This document shows, piece by piece, positions 19,871 to 29,598 of a stretch of 64,000 bases of DNA. The notes beneath the pieces are model-generated. The model saw nothing but the letters and a program-made list of their open reading frames with translations, was not told the DNA's origin and did not search any database. The stretch spans positions 248,001-312,000 of the forward strand of contig CDRNVI010000009.1 of the NCBI GenBank assembly GCA_977017575.1, read 5' to 3'. Numbering within the stretch: the stretch's first letter is position 1; every line of letters begins with the position of its first letter. The position numbers and the translations under genes are program-made. The stretch comes from Paramoeba atlantica. Lineage: Eukaryota > Discosea.

Positions 19871-19903
19871 GCAGCAAGAAGGAAACTTCCTGTCTCTTCA
19901 GTT
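19871..19903 (+). repeat. 33-bp block shared with 54439-54471
   Basis: Starts GCAGCAAGAAGGAAACTTCC and ends CTTCAGTT; identical to a block upstream of the LINE-B pieces at 54.5 kb. It contains the near-palindrome AGGAAACTTCCT. Confidence 0.75.
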
Positions 19904-19994
19904 TGCCGGAGCGTAAGTGGGTTATCCCTGACAGAAAACCCCATATTCAAACCTTTCATGCGATTGTTCTATTTGGAATATGGGCTTCCGTCAG

Positions 19995-20675
19995 AATTTT
20001 ACATCATAATATATTTAGAAAAGGAAAACAAATTTCATATTGTTCGCAAAGACATTCGATAAACTCATATACAAACCTATACATGATTCCAAGTTATCTC
20101 CTATGTCAAAAAAGATGAAACAATGTCACAGCTGCGCAAAAGACAAAACATAAATATCCCATGACAATAACATACACTTACCTCTCCCTTTCAACGAGCT
20201 TGCGAACGGGTCCAACGCGGGGAGTGGTTTGGGGGCTGGTGGGAGGGGAAACTTTTGTCGAGAACAGTAAACCTGAGTAATTGAATTATAAATATTCGAA
20301 TATCGTACTACGGGATATTTGTATATCAGTATTAACACAATTTTATTGTTTAAAACAAAAACAGGTACAATGCCCCCCGGCGGGGCATCCTATCCATATC
20401 ACTTCGAAAATATATTTCTCGTCAAATTCTATCCGTAAACTTCAAGAATTTTACATCATAATATATTTAGAAAAGGAAAACAAATTTCATATTGTTCGCA
20501 AAGACATTCGATAAACTCATATACAAACCTATACATGATTCCAAGTTATCTCCTATGTCAAAAAAGATGAAACAATGTCACAGCTGCGCAAAAGACAAAA
20601 CATAAATATCCCATGACAATAACATACACTTACCTCTCCCTTTCAACGAGCTTGCGAACGGGTCCAACGCGGGGA
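19995..20675 (-). repeat. B2-A2-B1 repeats of Y2 (plus-strand order)
   Basis: 19995-20223 equals 20447-20675 (B copies, from AATTTTACATCATAATA to CCAACGCGGGGA). 20248-20447 (A2) equals 23847-24045 (A1). The linker is 20224-20247. The copies look nearly identical. Confidence 0.9.
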
Positions 20676-20788
20676 CCACCCATTCGCCAGTCCAACACAT
20701 ACCCACTCGCAGGTACTGCTACTCGTATGTGGCGCCTACTCCAGATACAAGAAAACGGTCTGCCTTATCCCACACACTTAATAACCTG

Positions 20789-21218
20789 TTTTTTTTTTTT
20801 TTTTTGGTCCATTGGGGGGGTATACGAATTTAAAACAAGCAATCAAATTAGCAAATCTTTTTATTTCCACAGAAGTATATTTTCTTTTTCTTTTTTCTCA
20901 GCCCAAAACTAGCAATTCAATCTCCCCTAGGTATATACGACAAACAAGACACAGTAAAAATAAAAACAAGCAATCCAGGCCCAATCCATTCGCGCGTTCC
21001 GGACCGGGTCTTTCGACCACTCCACGGCCCGACTTGTGAACCCGTCCCTTGCTATACGGGAGGGCGCAGGCGCGGGCCTGTGTCGACAGCGACACGGTCG
21101 CGAAACAGGATGCTGGCCGACGGGGAGGAGATTCACTGCCCGTGTACTACCTCACTTGGGGTACCTAGCCCTCGCGGGCTAGGCGTGAGCATAGACTCTG
21201 TCGACCCGACCAGCACCC
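20789..21218 (-). mobile_element. 5'-truncated LINE-A copy (3' UTR with poly(A)) inserted in Y2
   Basis: Reverse complement of the conserved LINE-A 3' UTR, from GGGTGCTGGTCGGGTCGACA to CCCCCCAATGGACC, ending in a 17-base poly(T) on the plus strand (20789-20805). It is the only minus-strand LINE-A tail in the window. Confidence 0.88.
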
Positions 21219-21283
21219 TAATCGTCTTGTTACCCTAGAGGACCATGCCTGTGGGCCAATATAAAACGACTTAGTAGAAGTAC

Positions 21284-22738
21284 CTAGTATAAAAACGACT
21301 TATATAGCGGAATGGTGGATGCCTGTTCCGGTAAACGTAATAAAGTCTCCAATGTCTCATCGAATCGATCACCAGTCGCCTCATTCATCATTTCTCTCAA
21401 CTTCTTAACCGACATCCGGGGAATACCCTGCTTGATATGCAATGGAATAGAATAATCCTTCGGTAACGCGACCTTTGACGTCCTTCGCGTTCTGGTAATA
21501 GTGTGACGCACCTTTTCCTGTGGTATGTCATCCAAGAACTTACGAAAAATTTCACTTGCCTCTACATGATCCGTAACTTGCTGGTTGCTTTCTGCGTGCC
21601 CAACACCAACGCGGTGGTAACCGGGTCGGCGTTGTATCGAAGAAGCGAATCGAGGGACTGATGCTTTGCTAATCGTTGTACTTCCTCGAGGCGCGTATTG
21701 CCCTTCACTACTTCCGCAAACAGCTGTGTTATTGCTCCTCGTTTCGCTGAGTGTGAGCCGAAACCTGTCCCCAGAATTCGGCGTATCTTCGCATCCACTT
21801 CGGATACCGATGTTCTTGACATCGGCTGCAACTGCCCCAGCTTTGTTATGTAATCCGCTAGACGATCCGTGCCCGGCCCTTCCACAACCGTATACATTGA
21901 CGCTCGATACGGGTTGTACCGCGATGCTTTGGTCTGTCTGCCCCACCATATCACGATTCTTGTCGAAGACACTTCGTGGAATCTGTCGCGTGTGAGCATC
22001 GCTGTCTCGGACCACCGGCTTGCCGCCTTCCAACAAAGCAGCAACGTATGTCTTTCGCTGTGAGGAAGGTGGTTCCACAATTGTTTCAGTAACTCCGGCG
22101 TTAGTGGCGCCATTTGACGGTGCGGCTCCGTCGCACCCTCCGCCATGAGTGACTTGATGTAAAAACGTAGCGGGTTCGTTCCCTTGCCGGCTAAGTTGAG
22201 TAGGGACGCCAACCTTCGGGCGTATGACAACTTTCCTTGGATTTTGATTGGTAAACTTGCGATGAAAGTTACTGCATGAATTGGGGTGATTTCGATTTGT
22301 TTCCAATGACAAAAGGCCGTCAATCTTTCCCACAACCTTGCCCTCGCCTGCCAAGTCGATGCGCTCCACATATTTCCCATCGCATCCAATGCCTGCCTGA
22401 TTTCCGGGGTCATTGCTGTGACCCCCATTAGTAATTTCACTAGATTTCCGCGCGCCGTATCCGCTACTTGCAAACTCAAAGTTCCGCCGTAAAAATTCTC
22501 GCATCTCACGTATCTCCCTGATAAATTCTGCACATTGCGAACATCCACTGGTACAATGTTCTCTTTCACTCTTCTCCTTTTGGGAACTTGCATTAAAAGT
22601 GTCGTTCTGTTTCGTTTGAATGTTACTATAGAACTGGCCGTTAGGGTGTGGTTTTGTCAGAAACTCTTGCTGCTGTGGGCAGGGCCAGCCACCCGTCCTC
22701 GAAAATCCTGCTGGAATCGCTTCGGGCAGTTGCGCCAA
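21284..22738 (-). pseudogene. N-terminal part of the Y2 RT frame, truncated before the RT motifs
   Basis: A 484-codon open frame spans the YR gene in another phase and then enters the conserved pre-RT region (YSIPLHIKQGIPRMSVKKLR, then MMNEATGDRFDETLETLLRL), like Y1 and Y3. It ends at 21284 in TIPLYKSFLY and lacks RT motifs A-C and RNase H. The loss coincides with the LINE-A insertion and short unknown DNA (21219-21283). Confidence 0.7.
21562..22593 (-). CDS. Tyrosine recombinase of Y2
   Basis: A 343-aa ORF from the ATG at 22593. The catalytic region shows CWKAASRWSETAML (Arg), FGSHSAKRGAITQL (HxxK/R box), RLAKHQSLDSL (His) and LLRYNADPVTTALVLG (Tyr). It matches Y3 YR closely (CWKAAARWTET, GTHSIKRGAITYL, LLRYNASS). 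The frame is open throughout. The RT frame overlaps it completely in another phase. Confidence 0.82.
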   Translation of the reverse strand: MQVPKRRRVKENIVPVDVRNVQNLSGRYVRCENFYGGTLSLQVADTARGNLVKLLMGVTAMTPEIRQALDAMGNMWSASTWQARARLWERLTAFCHWKQIEITPIHAVTFIASLPIKIQGKLSYARRLASLLNLAGKGTNPLRFYIKSLMAEGATEPHRQMAPLTPELLKQLWNHLPHSERHTLLLCWKAASRWSETAMLTRDRFHEVSSTRIVIWWGRQTKASRYNPYRASMYTVVEGPGTDRLADYITKLGQLQPMSRTSVSEVDAKIRRILGTGFGSHSAKRGAITQLFAEVVKGNTRLEEVQRLAKHQSLDSLLRYNADPVTTALVLGTQKATSKLRIM

Positions 22739-23779
22739 ATGTGATCAGGCGACCGACATCCAAAGCATAATAAATTTCGTCGTGGAGGATATGCATTATG
22801 TCGCGGTGGGAACTGATTGGGACGCGAAACTTGCATAGATGGTGGAGCAGAGAAAGACTGAACACGTGCATATTGCTTCTGTCGCTCAACCAATTGATCA
22901 TTCACGTGATGATAAAACTTGTCGTCCGGACGGATATCCTTCTCCATTTTTTGATGGACCAAGTCCACATCTACGCGGCGTGCTCGCCAGTACGCGTCAC
23001 GAAGTGTCTGCACAATCCCACGTCCCATTTCGAGGTACACACCTTCATTCCAGTTGGGTATCAAACGCGCAAAAATAATCCACTTGCAAAATACAGAATT
23101 AAACAAACGCTCTTGCTGCTTAATAAACGTGCGATCATGATAAAACTGATTAACGCGTAAACCAAACTCAGGCGCATCCCGAAGCTCGCGAATCAGGTCC
23201 CTAGTGCGAAAACCATCGTCATCCGCCGCATTAATCCAAGGCTCGTAAGTCAAAGGTTCGTAGGCGTTCAATGCATTGGGGTCGAGTAATCTGCCTTCCC
23301 GTAAAGCCTCTGAAATTGGTGCGGCACCAGTTCTCCCCCCAATTACCTCTTGCATGCCGGCAGCCTCATTACGTGAGCCCAGCTGATGCGTTTCATCGGT
23401 GAGTAATTGCGAAGAGTTCTCAATAAGAGCGGGTGGTAGTTCTCGATCTTCGATAATGTTGAGCTCATAATAATCCAAATCCGGATGAGGAAACTGGTAC
23501 TCCTTGGACGGTTTGTCCTCCCACACCGCCCATAAATCCAGGCCATCCTTTCGCAACTTTCCCATCACAGTCTGTCGACCACCTTTTTAAATCATCTTTC
23601 CGTCGAAAGATCGCACGCACTTGTACCGATTTTTTGAACAACAATTTCTCCCTTGCCACTGTACAAACCAAACTTAACTCCTGCTGACTAAGCGGCTCGG
23701 TAGGCACGAGCGGCTCAGAGGCCGGAGAAGCACTGCGTGATGACCGTCGGGCTGTCAAAGGAATGTCGATTACGGTCAT
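22657..23779 (-). pseudogene. Gag-like protein of Y2 with CCHC knuckle (frameshifted)
   Basis: The start ATG at 23779 lies 33 bases after the SL. The N-terminal frame (23779 to about 23575) begins MTVIDIPLTARRSSRSASP and shifts to the frame 23568-22657. The second part is clearly homologous to Y3 gag (YQFPHPDLDYYELNI versus YRFPHPEINYHSLEL; TRDLIRELRDAPEFGLR versus PRELIRELREAPQLGVR). It ends with the zinc knuckle CFGCRSPDHIWRNC and the basic tail QQDFRGRVAG. The single frameshift inactivates it. Confidence 0.75.
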
Positions 23780-23811
23780 TTTGTCGAGAACTTTTGTCGA
23801 GAACAGTAAAC

Positions 23812-23848
23812 CAACAAGGTACAGAAACTGTATCTTTATCGTTAAAGA
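23812..23848 (-). other. Spliced-leader exon copy inside Y2
   Basis: Thirty-seven bases identical to the SL blocks at 34504, 38974 and 52043 (core ACAGTTTCTGTACCTTGTTG at the 3' end). Here it lies between A1 and the gag ATG, and is followed by a second copy of GTTTACTGTTCTCGACAAAA that A1 already carries after a CAG. This is what a trans-spliced mRNA 5' end fused to A1 would look like. Confidence 0.85.
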
Positions 23849-24045
23849 AACTTTTGTCGAGAACAGTAAACCTGAGTAATTGAATTATAAATATTCGAAT
23901 ATCGTACTACGGGATATTTGTATATCAGTATTAACACAATTTTATTGTTTAAAACAAAAACAGGTACAATGCCCCCCGGCGGGGCATCCTATCCATATCA
24001 CTTCGAAAATATATTTCTCGTCAAATTCTATCCGTAAACTTCAAG
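23847..24045 (-). repeat. A1 repeat of Y2
   Basis: Matches A2 at 20248-20447. On the minus strand it ends TTACTCAG then GTTTACTGTTCTCGACAAAA, so a CAG trans-splice acceptor lies inside A. Confidence 0.88.
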
Positions 24046-24213
24046 AGTTAGTCTTTTTCTCGCACAACTCCCTTTTCGCAACCATTGAAAGCACAGGGGA
24101 AATTGAACGAGAATTCGCTTTCCAAAAATTTGGTAATAAATATTGAGAAAAGCGGGGGAAATTATCCATGTACTTTTTAGAAAAAAGATTTTACATTTTT
24201 CTGAATTCCTTAC

Positions 24214-25189
24214 ATGGTGTGTCAGGGGTGTCGTGGATTCACGTGCCGTCGGAAACTAACTATTAGTACGGTAGCAAAGTGGACAGAGGCTCAATGTCGA
24301 CACTGGTTAAAATGCCATGATCTTGTTGCAAGGAAGGTGATATGCAACAAGCGAAGTCACTCCTCTCCATTGGAAATGCGATTGAGAGACGAGAAGTGGC
24401 GGTGTACCAAAAAGTGCAAAGGGGTGTATGACATTTTTGGGCCCCTGGTTCCAGGGAATGCAAAACGCACTGCAAAGCAAGTGCTGAAATCTGTTATTTT
24501 GTACTCCCGTGGCGAGCCACATGCGGTATCAGCGGAGGAGACGGGCTTAAGTGTGACGACCATGGTCAGGCTGCGCCAAGCGTTGGATTCTATGATCGGG
24601 ACGATACACATACTTCGAAAAGAATTCGACGAAAAGAATTCGTCGCCATGGAACATTGACCTCCATGCAGTGCGATGAAACGTTCTTCTCAACGAGGAAG
24701 CGGGGAGGCAACAATCGTACTCGACGTGTCAGACGTGAAGGGCCGCAAGCCGCTCAAACTATAGTTGAAACGACAAGACAAAATAAAATCTCTGAAATAT
24801 TTATGGACGTTGTCCCCGATCGAAGCACGTCGTCACTTATTCCTAACATCGAAGCTCTGGCTGCGGGATCGAGAACTAGGATCTGGACTGATTCCGCTCG
24901 TCATAATCTGCAACTGCAAGGTAGATACAAGTGGGAAAAGGTGGTTCACCGACGCGAGTGGGTAACCCAAGAAGGCGTTCGTACAAACACAGTTGAGTCG
25001 GCTAATTCACTTGTGAAGAAGACGCTCAAGCGTGAAGGGGGTGTACTTGGTCGGGGTGATGAAAAGCGCGGCAGCCGAGTACGAGCCTTCGCTGAGAAAA
25101 GCAATGGAAAGTTGAAGATAAATGGTAACGACGCTTTACTTCGTATGCTGAAAAATCTTCGGTATTTCTGTGAAGTTATTGACATTTAA
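24214..25189 (+). pseudogene. Merlin/ISXO2-like DDE transposase, frameshifted
   Basis: Frame 24214-24678 (154 codons) has an N-terminal Cys-containing region (CQGCRGFTCRR, RCTKKCKGVYDIFG) and LSVTTMVRLRQAL. Frame 24656-25189 continues with CDETFFSTRKRGG (first Asp), TRIWTDSARH (second Asp) and RTNTVESANSLVKKTLKR (the HTN-IE-like block with the final Glu). This D...D...NT-ES arrangement is typical of ISXO2/Merlin (IS1016-type) transposases. One frameshift near 24660 breaks it. Terminal repeats were not found. Confidence 0.65.
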
Positions 25190-25436
25190 TACACCCATGG
25201 ACAGAAGTGTGCCCCCGGCCTGGCAAATGTCAATTTTTTTATCCGTGTTTGCTCATTTTTGCAGCATTCGAGAGATCTCGTTCCCCTAGCGAAGATCTTT
25301 GCCGCCTTTTTTTCATAGGGACCCCCTGGTGCTCTGGTGGTGACCCCAAAGTAGACCAAAAACAAAAAATGGTACATTAGACATCCAGAAAAAAAATCAC
25401 CCTTTCAATGATAAAATGAGAAAAAAGGAAGAAGTA
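25190..25436. other. Non-coding flank with a MITE-like block
   Basis: On the minus strand, 25310-25240 contains AAGATCTTCGCTAGGGGAAC followed by GAGATCTCTCG and CAAAAATGAGCAAA, matching the internal repeat of the MITE at 6205-7135. It is probably a fragment of the same family. No gene seen. Confidence 0.5.
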
Positions 25437-25608
25437 TCAATATCCGCAGTGCTCCCCATTGGTCTGAATAACTATTTGCATACGTTTGGGAGCAGAATTG
25501 ATGGAATTCAACACTTTCTGTTTGTGTGGGGCACGTTTTAGAGCATTAAACGCCTTTTCTATGGCCTTTGTCAGGGTTACATTGTTGTGTGGCTTAAATT
25601 TTTGGGTA

Positions 25609-26622
25609 GGGGAGACCTTCGATGAAGTTTCATCGAAAGCGTACAACTTTCGATGAAGCACATTGAAAGTTGTACACTTTCGATGAAGCTTCATCGAAGG
25701 TGTTTTTGACTTTTTTTTTATTTTTTCAAATCTTCACGCAAACGTTTTTCGCGGATCCATATAGACATTTTGTCTTTTTTGGTGCTTCATCGAAGTGTTT
25801 TGTGAAGGCTCGTAGAGGAATTTCACCGTTTCTTCAGTTTATCTTCATCGAAGCGTTTTTGACTGATCCATATACATATTTTGAGCGACAATCCTGCGGA
25901 AGGGGTAAACACAGGATTTTCGTTGAGTACTCAACGAACGGAAATTTACGGTGGAAATCAAGAACTTTTGCATAAGTCAAGGACTTTTGTGGAACATCCA
26001 AGAATTTTTTTTGATTTTCATTTTCCGTGCGTTCAGTATCCTACACTTCGCTATATACGTTGACAACGCCTGCGTAGCGAAAACTACGAAATTTAGTGAG
26101 CTTCGCAAATTGCTTCCCACTAACGACGCACAGGGGAACCCTACGCGGGGTACGGCTCAGGCCCGCTCACGCGGGCCCTCGCCGTTTCGCGGCCGCGCGC
26201 ACCCCCGCTCACGCGGGGGCCCCCGCGCGGCCAAAATGGGTACTAAAATTTGTTATCAAGGTAGTTGGGCTTCGCAAATTGCTTCCCACGAATGGGTACT
26301 AAAATTTGTTATCAAGGTAGTTGGTCAAGATTATCAAGTAGTTATCAGTTGGGCCTTTCTTCCTCCTCCCTCTAAGGTCCTGCAGATTTTCCCCCAAGCC
26401 AAAATGTGAAAGAAAACGGAAAGTCAGAATTCAGACAAAAAAACAAAAAATTATTGAATTTAGAATGAAATTATATGTTTCATGCAACGTGTTTTCAACA
26501 GCCAATGGAAAAATTCGTTCAAAAACAAAAAGTTAAAAAAGTCAATAAAAGTCAAAAACACCTTCGATGAAGATTCATCGAAAGTGTACAACTTTCGATG
26601 AAGATTCATCGAAGGTCCCCCC
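25609..26622 (+). mobile_element. TA-flanked MITE, copy 1
   Basis: Tips GGGGAGACCTTCGATGAAG (left) and CTTCATCGAAGGTCCCCCC (reverse-complement relation at the right), with subterminal palindromes built from TTCGATGAAG and TTCATCGAA. TA lies at 25607-25608 and 26623-26624. The interior holds a duplicated GGGTACTAAAATTTGTTATC block (26236 and 26293) and a very GC-rich hairpin core (about 26160-26235). The frames inside are not gene-like. Confidence 0.88.
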
Positions 26623-27047
26623 TAGCCAAATTTTTTTTGTACAATTTTGTTCATCACGCTCCAAACGTTCTCAATAGGATTGAGATCTGGAGAGTTGGGT
26701 GGCCAATTCATAAGAGGAATGGTACAGTTTATAAGCTCGCGCATTACCAAATTATGGGTTGTGGCGTTATCCATTTGAACCCATACATTTTCCTTATTTT
26801 CCTTCAAATGCTCTAAGAATCTTTGTCGTTTTTTAGAATAGTTTCGCCCTTTACTTTGTGGGCGTCTGCATGGCTCATACCCCCAATTGGCTTGAAGATA
26901 TGCAAGAAGAAGCCGTGGGTTTTGCTTATTCCCATCCATGCCATAACACCCTTCCCCCCATACCATCGTCTGTTGTGACACCGTATCTTTTTGGGGCCCC
27001 TCTTTTTCCCAATAAAAAAATGCCCACCCCCATGACATACCCCTGCC

Positions 27048-27088
27048 GGGTAACTGGGTAATTACCCGGGTCTGCGACCCAGTTACCC
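27048..27088. repeat. Short hairpin
   Basis: GGGTAACTGGGT at 27048 pairs with ACCCAGTTACCC ending at 27088, with a 17-base loop. It lies at the truncated 5' side of the Tc1-like pseudogene and could be a fragment of another element. Confidence 0.6.
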
Positions 27089-27092
27089 GCAC

Positions 27093-27681
27093 CGACCCGC
27101 ATTGACAGGTCGTCTTAGAAAGCTACATATACATGTATACATCTGTTTGTTGTATCTTGTCATCGAGAAATAAACGTGCATCTTTGTTTCGGACCTTATG
27201 GTGAATAATTCTCTCGGAATGCATACATGGGGCGGTAATCGTATAGAATAATTCCTATGCAGTATAGTAAAGATTATCTCCCGCTACTATATCGTGCTTA
27301 CATATTTTATAAGCTCATGTATATTAGAAAAGGTATATTTATGGGCCCTTCTATGATATAATCAAAAACAATGAAAGTTTCTCACTAACTATATACTCAC
27401 GCTTGGGCTTTATCCTCGTATTCGTCCTCGTTAGTTTCGGCCCAATCGCAAGTATATATCCCTTTCGCACGTTGACAAAGAAAAGAAAACTATACTGGTA
27501 GGTATAATAATTTCGATATTATTATTTTTTAAAGAAAATCTGCACCCAAGTATCATCTTTCGTTCTATTCCCCATATCTCGGCGGCCCCCGATCTATGGA
27601 GTAATGTCTTAAAACTAATCATATAGTCAGCTCACAATTAATCAAAAACCAATTTTAGATGAAATGCAAACTAATATAACT
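27093..27681. other. AT-rich spacer downstream of the Y5 RNase H
   Basis: No gene or clear repeat. Relative to the minus-strand Y5 gene this is where B1-A2-B2 repeats would lie, but no matching A copy exists near 29450-29600, so I cannot assign them. Confidence 0.35.
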
Positions 27682-29446
27682 TTAGTAGAACTCTCTGCTC
27701 CAGCTATCAGCCAAGTTCTCTCTGCTTCGCACGTATGACTGCGTTATGTTTACCTTGTTGTGATCTTGAAATTCTATAAGGCGCTTCAATGTACTTGATA
27801 TCCCTTCGGAGTCGCTCCATTTTTTCCGTAATGCGGATAAAACACTTGTGTTGTCGATGCGCAGGTGGATGTTTTTAAACTTTTGCCAGTGATGTTGAAA
27901 TAAATTTAATGCTCGTTCCACCGCAATGGCTTCACCAGCATTTATTTCCATTTGGTTTATCCATGGTGCTCCTGTCGCGTAAACTTCTCCTGTGGGAAGA
28001 TTGAGGACTGCACCCCACCCTTGCATAGATGCGTCAGTAAACATTTCGGCCGGCGTGTCTTCCGGTATCGGTCTATAAAATACCCACGAATTGCTCTCCG
28101 GGAAAGAAACATTAATTTCACAAGTACATACTACTCGAGTCCTAATATTAATCTGCTATTGAAATATCTCAAAATATTTTAACATACATGTATTTCTCAT
28201 TATCTTTTAAACCTACTATCCACCTGTATGCTGAATTTCCAATATGATGCATCTTTCATTATTTGTACGCAAAAGAAGCAAATATTTTATACCTACCCTT
28301 TTCACCTCCCAGAGAGATATACATCCCTCCCTATCGCGAACGGGTGTCCACGCGGGGACCACCCCCCCACGAATTCTGCTTTACAAGCTTTATCCACTTT
28401 TGAAATTGATAAGTGACACAGGGGGGAGGAGAAATAATTGTCTCGTCAGCTATAAGTCATTTGTTTAACCGCGAAATCTGTCGACGAGCGTATTTTATCG
28501 CCCAATAATATTGAGGCAGGTTTACTCGAAGTATACCACTGGCATATATAAGCCGTGCCGTAAGGCTCTCTAACTCGTGATAACGTAACTGGTTGGGTAT
28601 GTCATCGGGCACCTTCTTCATAAATCGATCAGTAAGTTTGAAACGCTTGGCCACGTGACCATACTGGACACCCAGAAATTCATACTGATTCGCGTTGACG
28701 GAATCTGTTTACTTAAAAGTAGCACGGAGACGACTAGCTCGACGTTCGACCCAAACTTCGTAGTCCTTTCGTTCTTGATGCGATCCGCACCATCGAAACC
28801 CATCCAGGTAAACATCCAACACACCCTCCTGGGGATAAGGAGATGCCACGAAATCCGGATGTCCTGATAAAACAGATGTTAAGATATGCTGAAGCTCAGG
28901 CGCGCACATGTGCCCCATGGGCATGCGGGACATTTGATAGACAGTGCCTTCATATTTAAACCGGTAGAACGGTCGGGCGTAGAGTGGTATATCAATTTGA
29001 AAAAAGCCACACTTCAGATCACGCTTCACCGCCCCCGAGTACTGTATTCGTGGAATGTAGGTTGACGGTTGGTTAATTTTAAGATCGGGCTGGTAGACTT
29101 CTTGTACCGCAGCATTCTGACGCTCAGGCCAACAGATAAATCGACGGCGCGGACCTTGAGTGCGGTGCTCAACCGTTGTAAATGGTTTAATACATCCCTT
29201 CGTAGGATTACGATATAACTCATGTTCAGTTACTTTCTGTAGTATCCCATCTTTAACTAAAGTTTGCACAACTTGTCGACTCAACGTAAATTCATGACTT
29301 TCGGGAAGATGATACTCCGTAACAGGGGGTTCGTTTATGAGTTTCCGAACTTCATCAAATCGGTCGCGTACTTGTGGTTTCATTAATTTCCGTGCCGCCT
29401 CAATGTCCATAGTATTAAGAGAGTCCGTGTGTAAAGGGTATTCCAT
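27682..29446 (-). pseudogene. Y5: YR-retroelement RT-RNase H, broken
   Basis: Frame 29446-28709 contains the pre-RT region (MEYPLHTDSLNTMDIEAAR), motif A KRDLKCGFFQIDI, motif B RMPMGHMCAPELQ and motif C VYLDGFRWCG (again YxDG). A frameshift near 28700 leads to 28654-28457 (YHELESLTARLIYASGILR). After a TGA the homology continues to 28376 (LIADETIISPPP, QKWIKLVKQNSW). A 274-bp insertion follows, then RNase H in 28092-27682 (MFTDASMQGWGAVL, AGEAIAVERAL, RIDNTSVLSAL, ENLADSWSREF). Gag and YR are absent. The start at 29446 is preceded by an A-rich tract on the coding strand. Confidence 0.8.
28093..28366. mobile_element. 274-bp insertion with 9-bp target duplication
   Basis: CCACGAATT occurs at 28084-28092 and 28367-28375, exactly flanking the insert inside the Y5 gene. 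The right end (GCGAACGGGTGTCCACGCGG then GGACC) resembles the boundary of Y2's B repeat (GCGAACGGGTCCAACGCGGGGA). No ORF. It may be a SIRE-like derivative of a YR element or a different short element. Confidence 0.6.
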
Positions 29447-29598
29447 TTTTTTTTGTTTTTTTTTTTTAAAACAAAGGCCTTATAAAACAAAAATATCGAA
29501 AACAGTCCGAGAACAAGAATCATCATCATCAATGATAGTTCTAAACATTTTTTGTGTATTTTTCGGATTTTGAATTATTATAGTACTGACTTTGGCTA
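29447..29598. other. AT-rich flank between Y5 and MITE copy 2
   Basis: T-rich tract (29446-29470) and AT-rich DNA without features; ends in the target TA of MITE copy 2. Confidence 0.4.

Larger units (their letters stand above)
19995..24045 (-). mobile_element. Y2, VIPER-like YR retroelement with trapped spliced leader and RT deletion
   Basis: On the minus strand: A1 (24045-23847), SL exon (23848-23812), gag (23779-22657, one frameshift), YR (22593-21562), RT frame (to 21284), B1 (20675-20447), A2 (20447-20248), linker, B2 (20223-19995). The RT and RNase H core is missing; in its place is a minus-strand LINE-A 3' fragment with a poly(T) tract (20789-21218). The split direct repeats define a complete insertion, but the internal loss makes it non-autonomous. 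Confidence 0.85.
19910..24150 (+). pseudogene. LINE-B RT fragment split by Y2
   Basis: The left exon-like piece, 19917-19994, reads ENPIFKPFMRLFYLEYGLPSE. The right piece, from 24046, reads ELVFFSHNSLFATIESTGEI. In the minus-strand LINE-B copy these are contiguous (NPIFKPFMRLFYFEYGLSSE then LLFFANNSLYSTIESTSGI), which proves that the 4.05-kb Y2 element lies between them. The RT sequence decays after about 24120, before the motif C region, where the Merlin-like segment begins. Confidence 0.8.
25437..27092 (-). pseudogene. Tc1-like transposase, N-terminally truncated and split by a MITE
   Basis: The right part (27092-26625) carries QMDNATTHNLVM (Asp) and WPPNSPDLNPIENVWSVM (Glu). The left part (25606-25437) is the usual Tc1 C-terminus (TLTKAIEKAFNALK, SAPKRMQIVIQTNG, stop). 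The 1014-bp MITE 25609-26622 inserted at a TA between VQKKFG and the tail. Sequence upstream of about 27040 degenerates and the DNA-binding domain is absent. By my count 32 residues separate the second Asp and the Glu, so it belongs to a different lineage from the element at 2355. Confidence 0.75.
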
